Shown piece after piece: positions 50,681-60,250 of a stretch of DNA of 64,000 nucleotides. The notes under the pieces are model-generated. The model was not told where the DNA came from. It ran no database searches and worked only from the letters and a program-made list of their open reading frames with translations. The stretch is from NCBI GenBank assembly GCA_016714495.1, contig JADKDU010000007.1, positions 1 to 64,000 of the forward strand, read 5' to 3'. The stretch's first letter is position 1. Each line of letters begins with the position of its first letter. Origin of the DNA: Hyphomonadaceae bacterium. GTDB lineage: Bacteria > Pseudomonadota > Alphaproteobacteria > Caulobacterales > Hyphomonadaceae. A program made the position numbers and the translations under genes.

Positions 50681-52847
50681 ATGTCGAGAGCGACGAACGG
50701 TATCCGACTTTTCGCGCTATTTGTTGCGGCGGCGTTGTTCGCGACGCCGGTTACGGCGCAGTCGCGGCTGAGGACGATGCCGGGCTATGATCAGTGGTCG
50801 GCGATGGCGCCGCAGATCACGACCGCGGTGAAGTCCGGGGCGGTCAATGCCGAGTGGGCCGCGGATTCGAAATCGTTCGCTTATGTGCGCGATGGCGTTC
50901 GCTGGCGGTTTGACCTCGCAAAAGGCGAGACATTGGAAACGCCCGATGCCGGGCCGGCAACATCGGCGGCGCCAGCGCCAACCGCCGCCAACCGCGGCGC
51001 CGACCGGCGCGATTCTGGCGCGCGGACGAGGTCGCGACGCGGACGCGCTGTCGCCGGACGGGTCGATGCGTGCGATTTCGCGCGACTACAATATCTGGAT
51101 TGCCCCAACAGCGGGCGGCCCTGAAAAACAGATCACGACCGATGGCGGGCAAGGCTCGCGCATCCGGCATGGCGTTGGGTCCTATGTCTATCTCGAGGAG
51201 TTCAGCGTCTCGCAACCGGTATGGTGGTCGCCGGACGGAAAGAAGCTGGCGTGGATGCGGTATGATGAGACGAAGGTCGAAGATTACTTCCTCCAGCTCG
51301 ACCAGACCCACACGCAGTCAACGGTCCTGACGCAGGCCTATCCCCATCCGGGCGCGAACAATCCCGTGGCGGATCTGATGGTCTATGACACCGAGACAGG
51401 CGTCACGCAGACGATGGATGTGCGCGAAGGCGCGCCCTTCAGCGATGAGGTGATCGGCCACTATATCTGGGCCGCCCAGTGGACGAAGGATGGCGCGGAG
51501 GTGCTGGTGCGCCGGGCGGATCGGCTGCAGAAGCATTTCGATTTGGCGGCATGTTCGGTCGCGACGACAACATGCCGGTCGGTTGTTCGTGAGAGCCGTC
51601 CGGCGTCGTGGGCCAAGGGAGAGGCGCCACGCTTCCTGAATGATGGGAAGCGCTTCATTTGGACGTCAGAGCGAACGGACTTCCGCAATTTCTACCTCTA
51701 CGACCTCAGCGGAAAACAGCTGGCGCGGCTGACGCGTCATGCATTTGACGTGGTTGATATCGTGAAGGTGGACGAGCAAGGCGGCTGGCTGTGGTATACG
51801 GCCCGGTCGGGCGACAATCACATGCTGGTGCAATTGCACCGCGTCCGCCTCAATGGATCAGACGACAAGCGGCTGACAGACCCCAAGCTGATGCATCGCG
51901 TCGACATTTCGCCCGACGGCAAATTCTTTCTCGATGTCGAGCAAGCACACGACAAGCCGCCGGTCTCGCGCCTTCGCGACGCCAACGGAAAGCTGGTGAC
52001 GGATATTGCGGCGAGCGATGCAAGCAGGTTCGCGACCCTGGGCCTCAAGCCGGCGGAGTTCTTCGTCTTCACATCGGCGGACGGGAAGACGCCGCTCTAC
52101 GGCCAGCTGCAGTTCCCGTCCAACTTCGATCCGACGAAGACATACCCAATGCTGGTGAGCGTCTATGGAGGGCCTGCCTCGGCCGGGCTGACGGAGAGCT
52201 TCGTCAACGCCAATCCGCTGGCGGAGTACGGCTTCCTGATCGTGAAGCTTGATGCGCGCACCAATCTGGGGCGCGGACGAAAAATCCTGGATACGACCTA
52301 CAAACAGCTGGGCGTCGCCGAGATCGATGACTTCGCCGCCGGCATCCGCGCGCTGTGGGACCGGCCGTATGTCGATCGCGAGCGGGTCGGCATATATGGC
52401 ACGTCGTATGGCGGCACCGTCGCGGCCGCCACGATCCTGCGCCACCCGGAAACCGTGCAGGCGGCCTCAGCCAGTTCGCCGGTCGCGGATTACCGCCTCT
52501 ACGACACAGCCTATTCGGAGCGCCATCTCGGGCTGCCGCAGACGGATGCGGATGCCTACGAGCGGGTGTCCCTGTTGCCGCTGGCGCGCCAGCTGACGGG
52601 GGACCTGCTGATCTATTACGGCACTTCGGACGACAATGTTCATCCGAAGAACGCGCTGCAGTTCATTCGGGCGCTGCAGGCGGCCGGGAAAAGCTTCGAG
52701 GTTCAGGTGGGTCCGGACAAGGGTCACACCGGCATCGACCAAGGGCGGATGATGGAATTCTTCATCGAGCGGCTCGTGCTCGACCGCACGCCCAATTCCG
52801 GGGGATCGGATGCGCCGATTTCGGGTCCCAGTGCAGATCCGGGATGA
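50681..52847 (+). pseudogene. Dipeptidyl-peptidase IV (S9B), frameshifted in the N-terminal linker
   Basis: The start (SRATNGIRLFALFVAAALFA, TPVTAQSRLRTMPG) and the first beta-propeller strand lie in one frame, then an Ala/Pro/Arg-rich stretch (about 50940-51005) switches frame. The remainder, ILARGRGRDADALSPDGSMR to the C-terminus, is intact: DPPIV N-terminal propeller, then the peptidase domain with the Ser in GIYGTSYGGTVAAATILRHP, Asp in GTSDDNVHPKNALQF and His in KGHTGIDQGR. The enzyme removes Xaa-Pro dipeptides in the periplasm. A single base explains the shift, so real decay and sequence error are both possible. Confidence 0.88.
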
Positions 52848-53114
52848 TGTGTAAATCACTTGAAAATGCCTGAGACGCAGATCAAAGGCCTCTGCGCCGA
52901 GGCGGGATCGCGCCTGCGGCAAGAGTCAAGTGATTAATTCTAGGGCAGTTTCTCGTTTTACACGCCGGGGGATGGCCCCAAGCCCCTCTTCCCGTGCTAT
53001 AGGGCGCGACCGGGACGGTCCGATATCCCAGAGGGAGACGGTCTGTCCGCTGGGGAGCATGGATCCGGGCGGCACTCCGGATTCTTCGCGCGACTTGTCT
53101 TGTCTCAGGGGTGC

Positions 53115-55169
53115 ATGCGCGTGCAGTCATTGAAGATCGACGGGGCGAAGCCGAAAGGCCTTGCCCGACAGAGCGTCTCAGACTCTCTCACTTCCACAGT
53201 GCGCTCTTCCTTTGCCTATGGTTGTGACGCGGGCTTTGGCCGCCGTCCGCCCGAGCAACGCCTTGAAATGCCGGCTCAGCCGCTGGCTGCGCGTCGCTCC
53301 AAGCCGGAGCGCGAGACAGACGGCCAATGGCGCTTCCTTGTAATTTTTGCCTGCGCCCTGACCGTCACCGGTTTCGCTGCGCAGGCCATGCTGGCGACCT
53401 TCTCAGCAGGCGGCGTCAATCCTCTCGAATGGACGGCCGTCGCCCTCTTCGCCGCCAATTTTTGTTACCTGTCGATCGCTGCATTCACCGGACTCTTCGG
53501 CACGCTGGTTCTTCTTGCCTCGCCGAAAGCGCCCCCGCCCTCGCGTAGCCTGCCGACCAAGCAGAACCTCACCGCCATCATCATCGCCCTCTATCAGGAG
53601 AAGCCGTCCAAGGTGATCGCCGCCGCCGAGGCGATGTGGGATTCGCTGAAAGAGATCGGCGCGGAGAGCGGCTTCGAAATCTTCTTCCTGTCCGACACGA
53701 TGGATCCTGCGCTGGCCGAAATCGAAGAACAGGCGATCCAGGATCTTCTACGTCGACGCCCGAACGAGCCGTTCTGGTATCGCCGCCGCCGCGAGAACAA
53801 CCAGAAGAAGCAGGGCAACATCAACGATTTCGTCCAGCGCTGGGGTGGGCGTTACGAGTATATGATCGAGTTGGACGCCGACAGCTTTGTCTCCCCGGAA
53901 GCCATGCTGGAATTGGTGCGCCGCATGGATGCGCGTCCGCGCACGGCGTTGATCCAGTCGCTGCCGATCATCGTCGGCGCGCGGACCTATTCGGCGCGGT
54001 GCCAGCAACTTGCGTTGCGCGTGCATGGCGGCTTGTTCGGCGCTGGCCTGACCTGGTGGTCGGGCGGCGCCGGGAATTTCTGGGGTCATAACGCCATCAT
54101 CCGTTTGGCTCCGTTCGCGGCGCACGCGTCGCTGCCGGACCTGCCAGGCAAGGAGCCTCTTGGCGGCAAGATTCTGAGCCACGACTTCGTCGAAGCCGCC
54201 CTGCTCCGCCGCGCCGGCTGGCGCGTGGAGATCGCCGGCGACATCATCGGCTCCTACGAAGAGGCGCCGCCAACCATTGTTGACCTTGCCGCGCGCGACC
54301 GCCGCTGGGCGCAGGGCAACATCCAGCAGGTGCAGATCCTGTTCGCCCAGGGCTTCGACTGGCTCTCCAAGGTGCATATCGGCGCGGGCCTGATGGGCTA
54401 TGTGTCGGGCCTGCTGTGGCTGAGCCTTGTCCTGGTCGGCGTGCTGATCGCCGCCAACGCGAAATTCTTCGATACCGAAAACATCGCCAGCTTGAACGCC
54501 GACCCGACGGCCGGTCTTCGCTTGCTGATTATTTCCGCCGTCATGCTGACATCGCCGAAATGGCTGGCGATCATCCTGTGGGCGGCGGGCAAACTGCCCG
54601 GATGGAACCGTTCGCCGCGCTTCCTGGTGGCTGTTGTCTGCGACCTTGGCCTGACGGCCCTGATGGCGCCAATCATCATGATGAACCATGCAGGTTCGAT
54701 CCTCTCGACCTTGATGGGCGTTGATGGCGGCTGGCGGCCGCAGGTGCGCGACCGCAACGGCTTTGCCTGGAGCGATCTCGTCCGGCATTATAGGCAGCAC
54801 ATGATCTTCGGCATGTGCCTGCTGGTTGCGTCCTTCGCCGTGTCCCCCGGCTTCATGTTGCAGAACCTGCCGATGGCGACCGTCATGCTGTTCGCGCCCA
54901 TCATCGCACGCCAAGTATCGGGCGTTGCGCGTCGCGGTTCGCTGTCGTGGCGCCTGTTCGCGACGCCGGAGGACCTGAACCAGCCCGATATCGTGCGCGC
55001 CGCCGAGCGGCTTGCGGCGCGCGGACCGACTGAGGTGCGCAGACTGGCGCCGATGCCGGTTCGGCGCAGCCGGTCGATGCAGCGGGTGGGCGTGGCGGTG
55101 CGGCGTGCGATGCGCCGCGTGCGCCGGCTTCAGCAGCCGAGCGGCATCACCAGGCGTGACGTAGACTGA
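53115..55169 (+). CDS. opgH: Glucan biosynthesis glucosyltransferase OpgH/MdoH
   Basis: A 684-residue inner-membrane family-2 glycosyltransferase making osmoregulated periplasmic glucans. Two N-terminal helices (FLVIFACALTVTGFAAQAML and a second around residue 110) flank the cytoplasmic catalytic domain with TAIIIALYQEKPSKVIAAAE, YMIELDADSFVSPEAMLELV (DxD-type), SHDFVEAALLRRAGWRVEIA and the RRWAQGN motif (Q/RxxRW). Several further helices follow. The longer N-terminus before residue 60 is variable. Its 3' end overlaps the convergent protease gene by 23 bp. Confidence 0.9.
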   Translation: MRVQSLKIDGAKPKGLARQSVSDSLTSTVRSSFAYGCDAGFGRRPPEQRLEMPAQPLAARRSKPERETDGQWRFLVIFACALTVTGFAAQAMLATFSAGGVNPLEWTAVALFAANFCYLSIAAFTGLFGTLVLLASPKAPPPSRSLPTKQNLTAIIIALYQEKPSKVIAAAEAMWDSLKEIGAESGFEIFFLSDTMDPALAEIEEQAIQDLLRRRPNEPFWYRRRRENNQKKQGNINDFVQRWGGRYEYMIELDADSFVSPEAMLELVRRMDARPRTALIQSLPIIVGARTYSARCQQLALRVHGGLFGAGLTWWSGGAGNFWGHNAIIRLAPFAAHASLPDLPGKEPLGGKILSHDFVEAALLRRAGWRVEIAGDIIGSYEEAPPTIVDLAARDRRWAQGNIQQVQILFAQGFDWLSKVHIGAGLMGYVSGLLWLSLVLVGVLIAANAKFFDTENIASLNADPTAGLRLLIISAVMLTSPKWLAIILWAAGKLPGWNRSPRFLVAVVCDLGLTALMAPIIMMNHAGSILSTLMGVDGGWRPQVRDRNGFAWSDLVRHYRQHMIFGMCLLVASFAVSPGFMLQNLPMATVMLFAPIIARQVSGVARRGSLSWRLFATPEDLNQPDIVRAAERLAARGPTEVRRLAPMPVRRSRSMQRVGVAVRRAMRRVRRLQQPSGITRRDVD

Positions 55170-57498
55170 GCCACAACGCGGCTTCCGTTTTCGCATCAGC
55201 GACGTGATTGGGCTGGCTCGACAAGGCCGCGGCCGCTTCGAACATGGTGAGCTCGCCGAGGCGCGTGACCCAGGCCGCTTCCAGATCGAGTTCGCGGCCT
55301 GAGGGCGTGAGGCCGGCGATGCGCGAGGCGTAAATGATCGCGCCTGCCTTCGTGACCTCGATCGGCGCGTTGAAGGCGAGTTGGCCGCCTTCGGCGCGGC
55401 GCGGCTGACCGGCTGTGAAGCGCATCGCCCCGCCGGCGAAAGGATGCTCGGCGCTGAGCGACCAGGCGCTGGTCCAGAGGCCGGAGACATTCAACGTATC
55501 GACGCGGGCGCTCGCGGCTTCGAGAGAGCCTGAGACTGTCCATGCGCCGAGATCCTGGCGGGCTTCGAGACTGATGGCGGACAGGCGGGTGGAATCATCG
55601 CCGCCGAAACGGCTCTGTAGCGCGCCGCCTAGCGTGGCCTCGGTGTCCTTGAGCGCGGCGTATCCGAGGCGCATGGCCCAGTCCTGGCCGCTGGCGCCGA
55701 GGCCGATACTGCTGGCGTTGCGAGTGTGACCACTGAAGGTGCGCACGTCGAGCATCATTGGCCCCAAGGATTGCGCATAACTGGTCCAGCTGTCGCCGGA
55801 GCCGAGCGTGGCGGGGCCGGATGGATCATCGATCAGCGTCAAGCCGGGCGTCAGCCGCTCCGGCCCGCCGCCGCGCCCGACCGAGACACGGGTGTCGGCG
55901 AGATTGTAGCTGAGCTGGAAGGTCGGTTCGGGATCTTCCATCCATGGCATGCGCGGGTCGTAGGCGGGACGCGGGGCGTTGAACCAGGAGATCTGCGCAT
56001 TCCCAAACGCCGCGGCGCGAGCATGACCGCGGGCGTAATCAGCGCGGATGCCGAAATCGTTGAAGGCAGGCCGGGCCCCCAGCATGCGGGCATTGTCGAG
56101 CCGGAAGCCGCGCAGGAACTTGTCCTGGAACACGAGGCCGTTGAAGGCCTTGGAATGTTCGGCCCAATCGCCCAGCGCGCCGCGCGCGGGCCCGAGCGCG
56201 GTGGAGAGCGCGACCTGCTCGCCATCGAAATTCATTGTCGTCGCACCCATGGGCGAAAACGCGCGCTGAAGATTGAGAATGCCGCGCCCGCCGACCGCAT
56301 CTGTGCCGACGCCGGCGTTGACCCCGAGCACGGCGTCGGGCGTTGAGGTCACGTAATCGTCGGCCGATTCAAGCAGCGCCAGCATGGCGTTCTCGGGTGT
56401 GATGTTGGGGAAGAGATCGAGCATCAGCGCTAGCGCGCCGGCGACGTGAGGAGCGGCGAAGGACGTGCCGCTGGCGGCCCAGTAGTCCCCGTCCGTGTCG
56501 GCATCGTTGCCGTTTGCACCGGGTGAGCGAACGTCATCATCAACGCCAGCAGTGATTACCTGAACACCGGGGGCGAGAAGATAGTAACTCGCGGTGGAGC
56601 CAGCACGGTTTGAGAAGGTCGGCATTGCGCCGTTGCGATCCACGGCGCCGACAGCCACGACGCGGCCATTGACCGCCGGATCGCCGGCCACAATCGCAGG
56701 CTCGCCGGGAACGGTTCCCTTTGCGCCTTCTGTAGACGTCGGACCCGCGCCGTCATTTCCTGCGGCGATCGCGAACACGATTCCAGCATCAGTCGCGCGG
56801 ACGATTGCCGCCTTCAGGGCGGGCGTGATGTTTCCATCGCCGCCCAGCGACATGTTGATGATCTTCGCCCCGTTGCTTCGCGCGTAGTCGATCGCTGCAA
56901 TCAGGCTGGAGTCATTGAAGGTGCAACTGTCTTCCGCATCGCCAGGCTGGCAAGAACCCGGCGTGTCGGCGCGGATCGCCAGCACCTTCGACTCGTAAGC
57001 GACGCCGTGCACACCCGTTCCGTTTTTCAACGCCGCGATGACGCTGGTGACCATTGTACCGTGGCCGTCCTTATCAATGTCTGTCGAGCTGCGTGTTGAA
57101 GCGCGAACATCGTGCGAGCCAATGACCTGGCCCCGCAATTCGCTGATGGAGGCGTCGACATTTGTGTCGATGACGGCAACCGTAATGCCCTGCCCGGTTG
57201 CGCCGAGCGAATACGCCGTCGATGCGTGAAGCTGACCGAGGCCGCTTCTGTTTGAGCTCGTGAACCCCGCGCCAAGATACTCCGCGCTCTCGAATGACGC
57301 AGCCGGCGCCACGACCAATGGGAAAGCTGGAGGCGGCGGTGGCGGCGGTGGTGGTGGCGGCAATATGGGCGATGGAGGGCTGGGCGGCGAGGCGCCGCCG
57401 CCTCCCCCTGCGCACGCTGCGACCGTGGAAGCCGCCAGAGACGCCAGTAGCGCTGCGCGGACGGCATTTCCGACAGACGGCGCACGACCCTCGGACAT
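55147..57498 (-). CDS. Subtilisin-family (S8) serine protease with probable beta-barrel C-terminus
   Basis: A 783-residue exported protein from ATG 57498. A lipobox-like signal (ALLASLAASTVAACAGGGGG) is followed by a run of eleven or more prolines. The S8 domain has Asp in ITVAVIDTNVDASISELRGQ, His in DKDGHGTMVTSVIAALKNGT, and Ser in AASGTSFAAPHVAGALALML. The last about 300 residues contain alternating strands and end in Trp (LWLSLRHAW), suggesting an autotransporter-like barrel or adhesive domain. No damage is seen. Probably a surface or secreted protease. Confidence 0.88.
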   Translation of the reverse strand: MSEGRAPSVGNAVRAALLASLAASTVAACAGGGGGASPPSPPSPILPPPPPPPPPPPAFPLVVAPAASFESAEYLGAGFTSSNRSGLGQLHASTAYSLGATGQGITVAVIDTNVDASISELRGQVIGSHDVRASTRSSTDIDKDGHGTMVTSVIAALKNGTGVHGVAYESKVLAIRADTPGSCQPGDAEDSCTFNDSSLIAAIDYARSNGAKIINMSLGGDGNITPALKAAIVRATDAGIVFAIAAGNDGAGPTSTEGAKGTVPGEPAIVAGDPAVNGRVVAVGAVDRNGAMPTFSNRAGSTASYYLLAPGVQVITAGVDDDVRSPGANGNDADTDGDYWAASGTSFAAPHVAGALALMLDLFPNITPENAMLALLESADDYVTSTPDAVLGVNAGVGTDAVGGRGILNLQRAFSPMGATTMNFDGEQVALSTALGPARGALGDWAEHSKAFNGLVFQDKFLRGFRLDNARMLGARPAFNDFGIRADYARGHARAAAFGNAQISWFNAPRPAYDPRMPWMEDPEPTFQLSYNLADTRVSVGRGGGPERLTPGLTLIDDPSGPATLGSGDSWTSYAQSLGPMMLDVRTFSGHTRNASSIGLGASGQDWAMRLGYAALKDTEATLGGALQSRFGGDDSTRLSAISLEARQDLGAWTVSGSLEAASARVDTLNVSGLWTSAWSLSAEHPFAGGAMRFTAGQPRRAEGGQLAFNAPIEVTKAGAIIYASRIAGLTPSGRELDLEAAWVTRLGELTMFEAAAALSSQPNHVADAKTEAALWLSLRHAW

Positions 57499-57610
57499 CG
57501 GAATTCTCCGGCACACGGACTGATGTGATTGTCATGCTGGCGTGCGCCGATCCACACGGTCAAGCGTCAAACCTGTCATCTATCTCTGGCCTGCGCCAAA
57601 CTGATAAAGA

Positions 57611-58210
57611 TCAGCGCGCGACCGCGCGGCCCAAGAAGAGAGGGACGGAATTCAGCGGCGTCTCGACCCAATCAAGCAGAAGGTCGTGGGATTCGATTGG
57701 AACCGCATCCACCTGCTGCTGGGCGTAGGCAAGGCCGAGATAGAAGACCCGACCCGTGGCGCGCAGTTTTGTAACCGCACGGTCATAATGGCCTTTGCCA
57801 TAGCCAAGCCGGCGGCCACGCGCGTCGAACGCAAGCAGGGGCGTTAGCACGAGGTTCGGGCGGACGACCTCTGCGCTTGCTGAAGGCTGAGTGAGGCCGA
57901 AAGGCCCCTTCTCCAGCGTCGCCGGGGAGGCATCGCGGAACGTCATCTCGCCGCCGCCTTCGACACGCGGCAGAACGATGCGGGCGCCGTTCGCGGCAAG
58001 GCGAGCCAGCAGCGGCGCAGCGTCGAGTTCATCGCCGATCGCAAGGGTTCCAGCGACAACCGGCCCATAGCGCTCGAACAGCTTGATCGGGAAGCGCGCG
58101 GCCAGCCTTGCGGCCGCGTCCGGATCGCGCGCGGCCGCTTCCGTGCGAATCTCCATCATGTGGCCGCGCAGGATGGCCTTCTGTTCGATGATTTCAGCCG
58201 AGTCAGTCAT
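57611..58210 (-). CDS. 5-formyltetrahydrofolate cyclo-ligase
   Basis: A 199-residue enzyme that converts 5-formyl-THF to 5,10-methenyl-THF in the cytoplasm. The ATP/phosphate-binding signature ARGRRLGYGKGHYDRAVTKL is at residues 130-149. The family is normally encoded beside 6S RNA (as in E. coli ygfA-ssrS and Caulobacter), and a candidate lies immediately upstream on the same strand. Length and motifs are standard. Confidence 0.93.
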   Translation of the reverse strand: MTDSAEIIEQKAILRGHMMEIRTEAAARDPDAAARLAARFPIKLFERYGPVVAGTLAIGDELDAAPLLARLAANGARIVLPRVEGGGEMTFRDASPATLEKGPFGLTQPSASAEVVRPNLVLTPLLAFDARGRRLGYGKGHYDRAVTKLRATGRVFYLGLAYAQQQVDAVPIESHDLLLDWVETPLNSVPLFLGRAVAR

Positions 58211-58284
58211 GCGCGCGCTCCGGATGTCGCTCCACGGAGCGCGGCAGGAAGGGAAAGGTTGGCGGGGCCACGTGCGCCGTACGA

Positions 58285-58400
58285 GCTTTTCATTCCCGTT
58301 CGACCCAGCAAGCTAGGTGGGCGCCAGGTGATGGGGACCACGGTCCCCGCCAGAGCCAGCTCCCGAACAGAAATGTACGGTCGACGGAATGTGTTGCCGT
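58285..58400 (-). ncRNA. Candidate 6S RNA upstream of the cyclo-ligase gene
   Basis: In the transcribed (minus) orientation, CATTCC-GT-CGACC (58379-58391) pairs with GGTCG-AACG-GGAATG (58291-58305) to close a structure. Inside, AGCTGG pairs with CCTAGCT, and GGGGAC-CGTG-GTCCCC (about 58337-58352) forms the terminal hairpin. A closing stem, large central bulge and terminal hairpin placed directly before the 5-formyl-THF cyclo-ligase gene are the hallmarks of 6S RNA, which binds sigma-70 RNA polymerase. Ends are approximate; the assignment is from structure and synteny only. Confidence 0.45.
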
Positions 58401-58580
58401 TCGAACGCTGCAGCTTACCGCCGGGAACCAAGGTAGTGGCGCCACCCGTTTCCAACAAGTGAATTCAGCGGAAAGACTGCCGCGCATTGCGCCATAAGAA
58501 TCGCATTAACTTGGATTCGATTCCCGGAACGCGGGTGAAGGACGGGCGTTTGCACCTCGTTGCCACCCCCGGAGGAAATC

Positions 58581-59066
58581 ATGGAAAATCGCAAGGACGG
58601 CCCGGTCGGGTCTGTCGAAGATGCAGCGCGGCGCGTTCGCGATGCCGCTGGTGAAGCCGTGACTGATGCAAAACACGCGGCGATGCAGGGTGTTGAAGAC
58701 GCCCGCGCCAAAGCCGGCGACAAGGGCCATTCGACCGCCAACCGCTTGCGGGATCTTGCAGGTCAGGTCGAAGGCGATCTTCCCTGGATGTCCACTGCGT
58801 TCAAGAAATCGGCAGATGGCCTCGACAGCGTAACCAACTCGCTGACGCAAGGCGATCTCAATCAGTGCCTGTCGGGTGTGAGCGATTTTGCGCGGCGCCA
58901 GCCGGCCATCTTCCTCGGCGCAAGTGTTGCGCTTGGTTTTGCCCTGTCGCGCATCGGCAAGGCGGCATTCGAGCAGAATCTCCCTTCCGCGAACCCGGCC
59001 CCCCAGAGCGAACGCGTCCCGTTCGACGGCGTCGATGCCTCCTACGCAACACGCACGGAGATCTGA
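58581..59066 (+). CDS. Envelope-associated hypothetical protein (first of a three-gene operon)
   Basis: A 161-residue protein with an excellent GGAGG ribosome site 5 bp upstream. It starts MENRKDGPVGSVEDAARRVR and is largely amphipathic-helical, with one hydrophobic segment near residues 110-126 (PAIFLGASVALGFALSRIGK). It is similar in style to DUF883/nutrient-stress proteins that accompany holin-like and DUF3618 genes in sphingomonad and hyphomonad genomes. Followed after 3 bp by the next gene. Confidence 0.65.
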   Translation: MENRKDGPVGSVEDAARRVRDAAGEAVTDAKHAAMQGVEDARAKAGDKGHSTANRLRDLAGQVEGDLPWMSTAFKKSADGLDSVTNSLTQGDLNQCLSGVSDFARRQPAIFLGASVALGFALSRIGKAAFEQNLPSANPAPQSERVPFDGVDASYATRTEI

Positions 59067-59069
59067 ACC

Positions 59070-59447
59070 GTGGCGTCCATCCCTGAACTCACCAAGGACG
59101 TCGCCCATCACTTGGGCGACATGTTCCGCAACGAGCTGCGTCTTGCACGTGTCGAAGCGGTGGAAAGCGCAAAATCGCTGACCGGCGCCATGGTGCAGAT
59201 CGGCATCGGTACGGCTTTCGCCACAGCGGCGATCACGCTGGCGCTGCTCGCAGCCGCCAACGGGTTCGCCATCTACATTCCGATGTGGGCGGGACTTGCC
59301 ATCGTTGCGTTCGCAGCAGCGATCGCCGCTTTCATATTCATCCAGTCGGCGCGCCACGCGCTCTCTCCGAAGGCGCTCAGCCTTCCGAAGACGCGCGATC
59401 AGATCGGCCGCGACATCCAATCCCTCAAGGAGCACCTTCCGTCATGA
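59070..59447 (+). CDS. Phage-holin-superfamily (DUF1469-like) membrane protein
   Basis: A 125-residue protein with GTG start (59070). The N-terminal amphipathic helix (FRNELRLARVEAVESAKSLT) is followed by two membrane helices (AFATAAITLALLAAANGFAI, GLAIVAFAAAIAAFIFIQSA). This is the Phage_holin_3_6 pattern; chromosomal members are not lysis genes but are found in stress-related envelope operons. Its last codons overlap the next start (ATGA). Confidence 0.8.
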   Translation: MASIPELTKDVAHHLGDMFRNELRLARVEAVESAKSLTGAMVQIGIGTAFATAAITLALLAAANGFAIYIPMWAGLAIVAFAAAIAAFIFIQSARHALSPKALSLPKTRDQIGRDIQSLKEHLPS

Positions 59448-60238
59448 CCGAGACCGACCAGATCGAGCAAGATATCAACCGCTCGCGCCACGCGTTAAAC
59501 GACACGATCGAACAACTTGGCGGCAAGCTTTCGCCGGGGCAGATCGTCGATGAAGCCATGGGTCTCATGCAGGGGCAGTTCGGCAAGCTGGGCGCCAATC
59601 TCGGGCGGCAGGTTCGGGACAACCCGATCCCGCTGCTGCTGATCGGGGCTGGCATCGGCATGCTGGTGCTCGCCAACCGCAACGGCCATGCACAGCCGCA
59701 CCAGTCGATCAGCGATGAAGACTGGCGCGCCGAGCATCACTTTCGCAAGGTTGAGCGCGCTCGCGAATCCCTGACGCGCACAGCTGACGAAACCGAGCAC
59801 GGCTTTTCTCATCGCCTGCACGAAGCGCAGGCTGCGGCGCTGGATCTGAAACAGCATGCAGGTGAAGCGGTCGATGCGTTCAAGGCGCGGGTGACGCGCA
59901 CGATCGAAGGACTTGAACGGCGCGCGGCGTCTGTGCGCGACAGCGTGCAGGCCGGGGTTTCCAAGGCTGGCGCATTCGTGAGCGATCAGGCCAAGCATGC
60001 CGGCGCGATGGCGCATGATGCGAAAGACCAGGCAGGCGCGTTCTATAACGATAATCCGCTTGCGGCTGGCTCTATCGGTCTCGCCATTGGCGCGCTGATT
60101 GGATCACTGGCCCCGCTGAGTTCCATGGAACGTGACGGCCTGCATGACGTCGCCGACAGGACGGCGAAAGCTGCGGCGGATCTCGCTGAACGTGGCGCCG
60201 ACGCCGTCCAGAAGGCGGCCAGCAGTATCGTTCACTAG
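59444..60238 (+). CDS. DUF3618 membrane protein
   Basis: A 264-residue protein. The DUF3618 N-terminus is DQIEQDINRSRHALNDTIEQ with LGGKLSPGQIVDEAM; one hydrophobic segment (PIPLLLIGAGIGMLVLANRN) follows. Then comes a long coiled, Ala-rich region with apolipoprotein-like 11-residue periodicity (about residues 100-210) and a final hydrophobic hairpin (AAGSIGLAIGALIGSLAPLS). It is probably a membrane-shaping or stress protein acting with the two preceding gene products. Confidence 0.8.
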   Translation: MTETDQIEQDINRSRHALNDTIEQLGGKLSPGQIVDEAMGLMQGQFGKLGANLGRQVRDNPIPLLLIGAGIGMLVLANRNGHAQPHQSISDEDWRAEHHFRKVERARESLTRTADETEHGFSHRLHEAQAAALDLKQHAGEAVDAFKARVTRTIEGLERRAASVRDSVQAGVSKAGAFVSDQAKHAGAMAHDAKDQAGAFYNDNPLAAGSIGLAIGALIGSLAPLSSMERDGLHDVADRTAKAAADLAERGADAVQKAASSIVH

Positions 60239-60250
60239 AACCTGACATAC

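Noticed and set aside
57598..57615. FNR-type box CTGAT-AAAG-ATCAG
   Set aside because: Both outer bases differ from TTGAT/ATCAA, and it lies 100 bp from the protease start behind another gene end; chance is likely.
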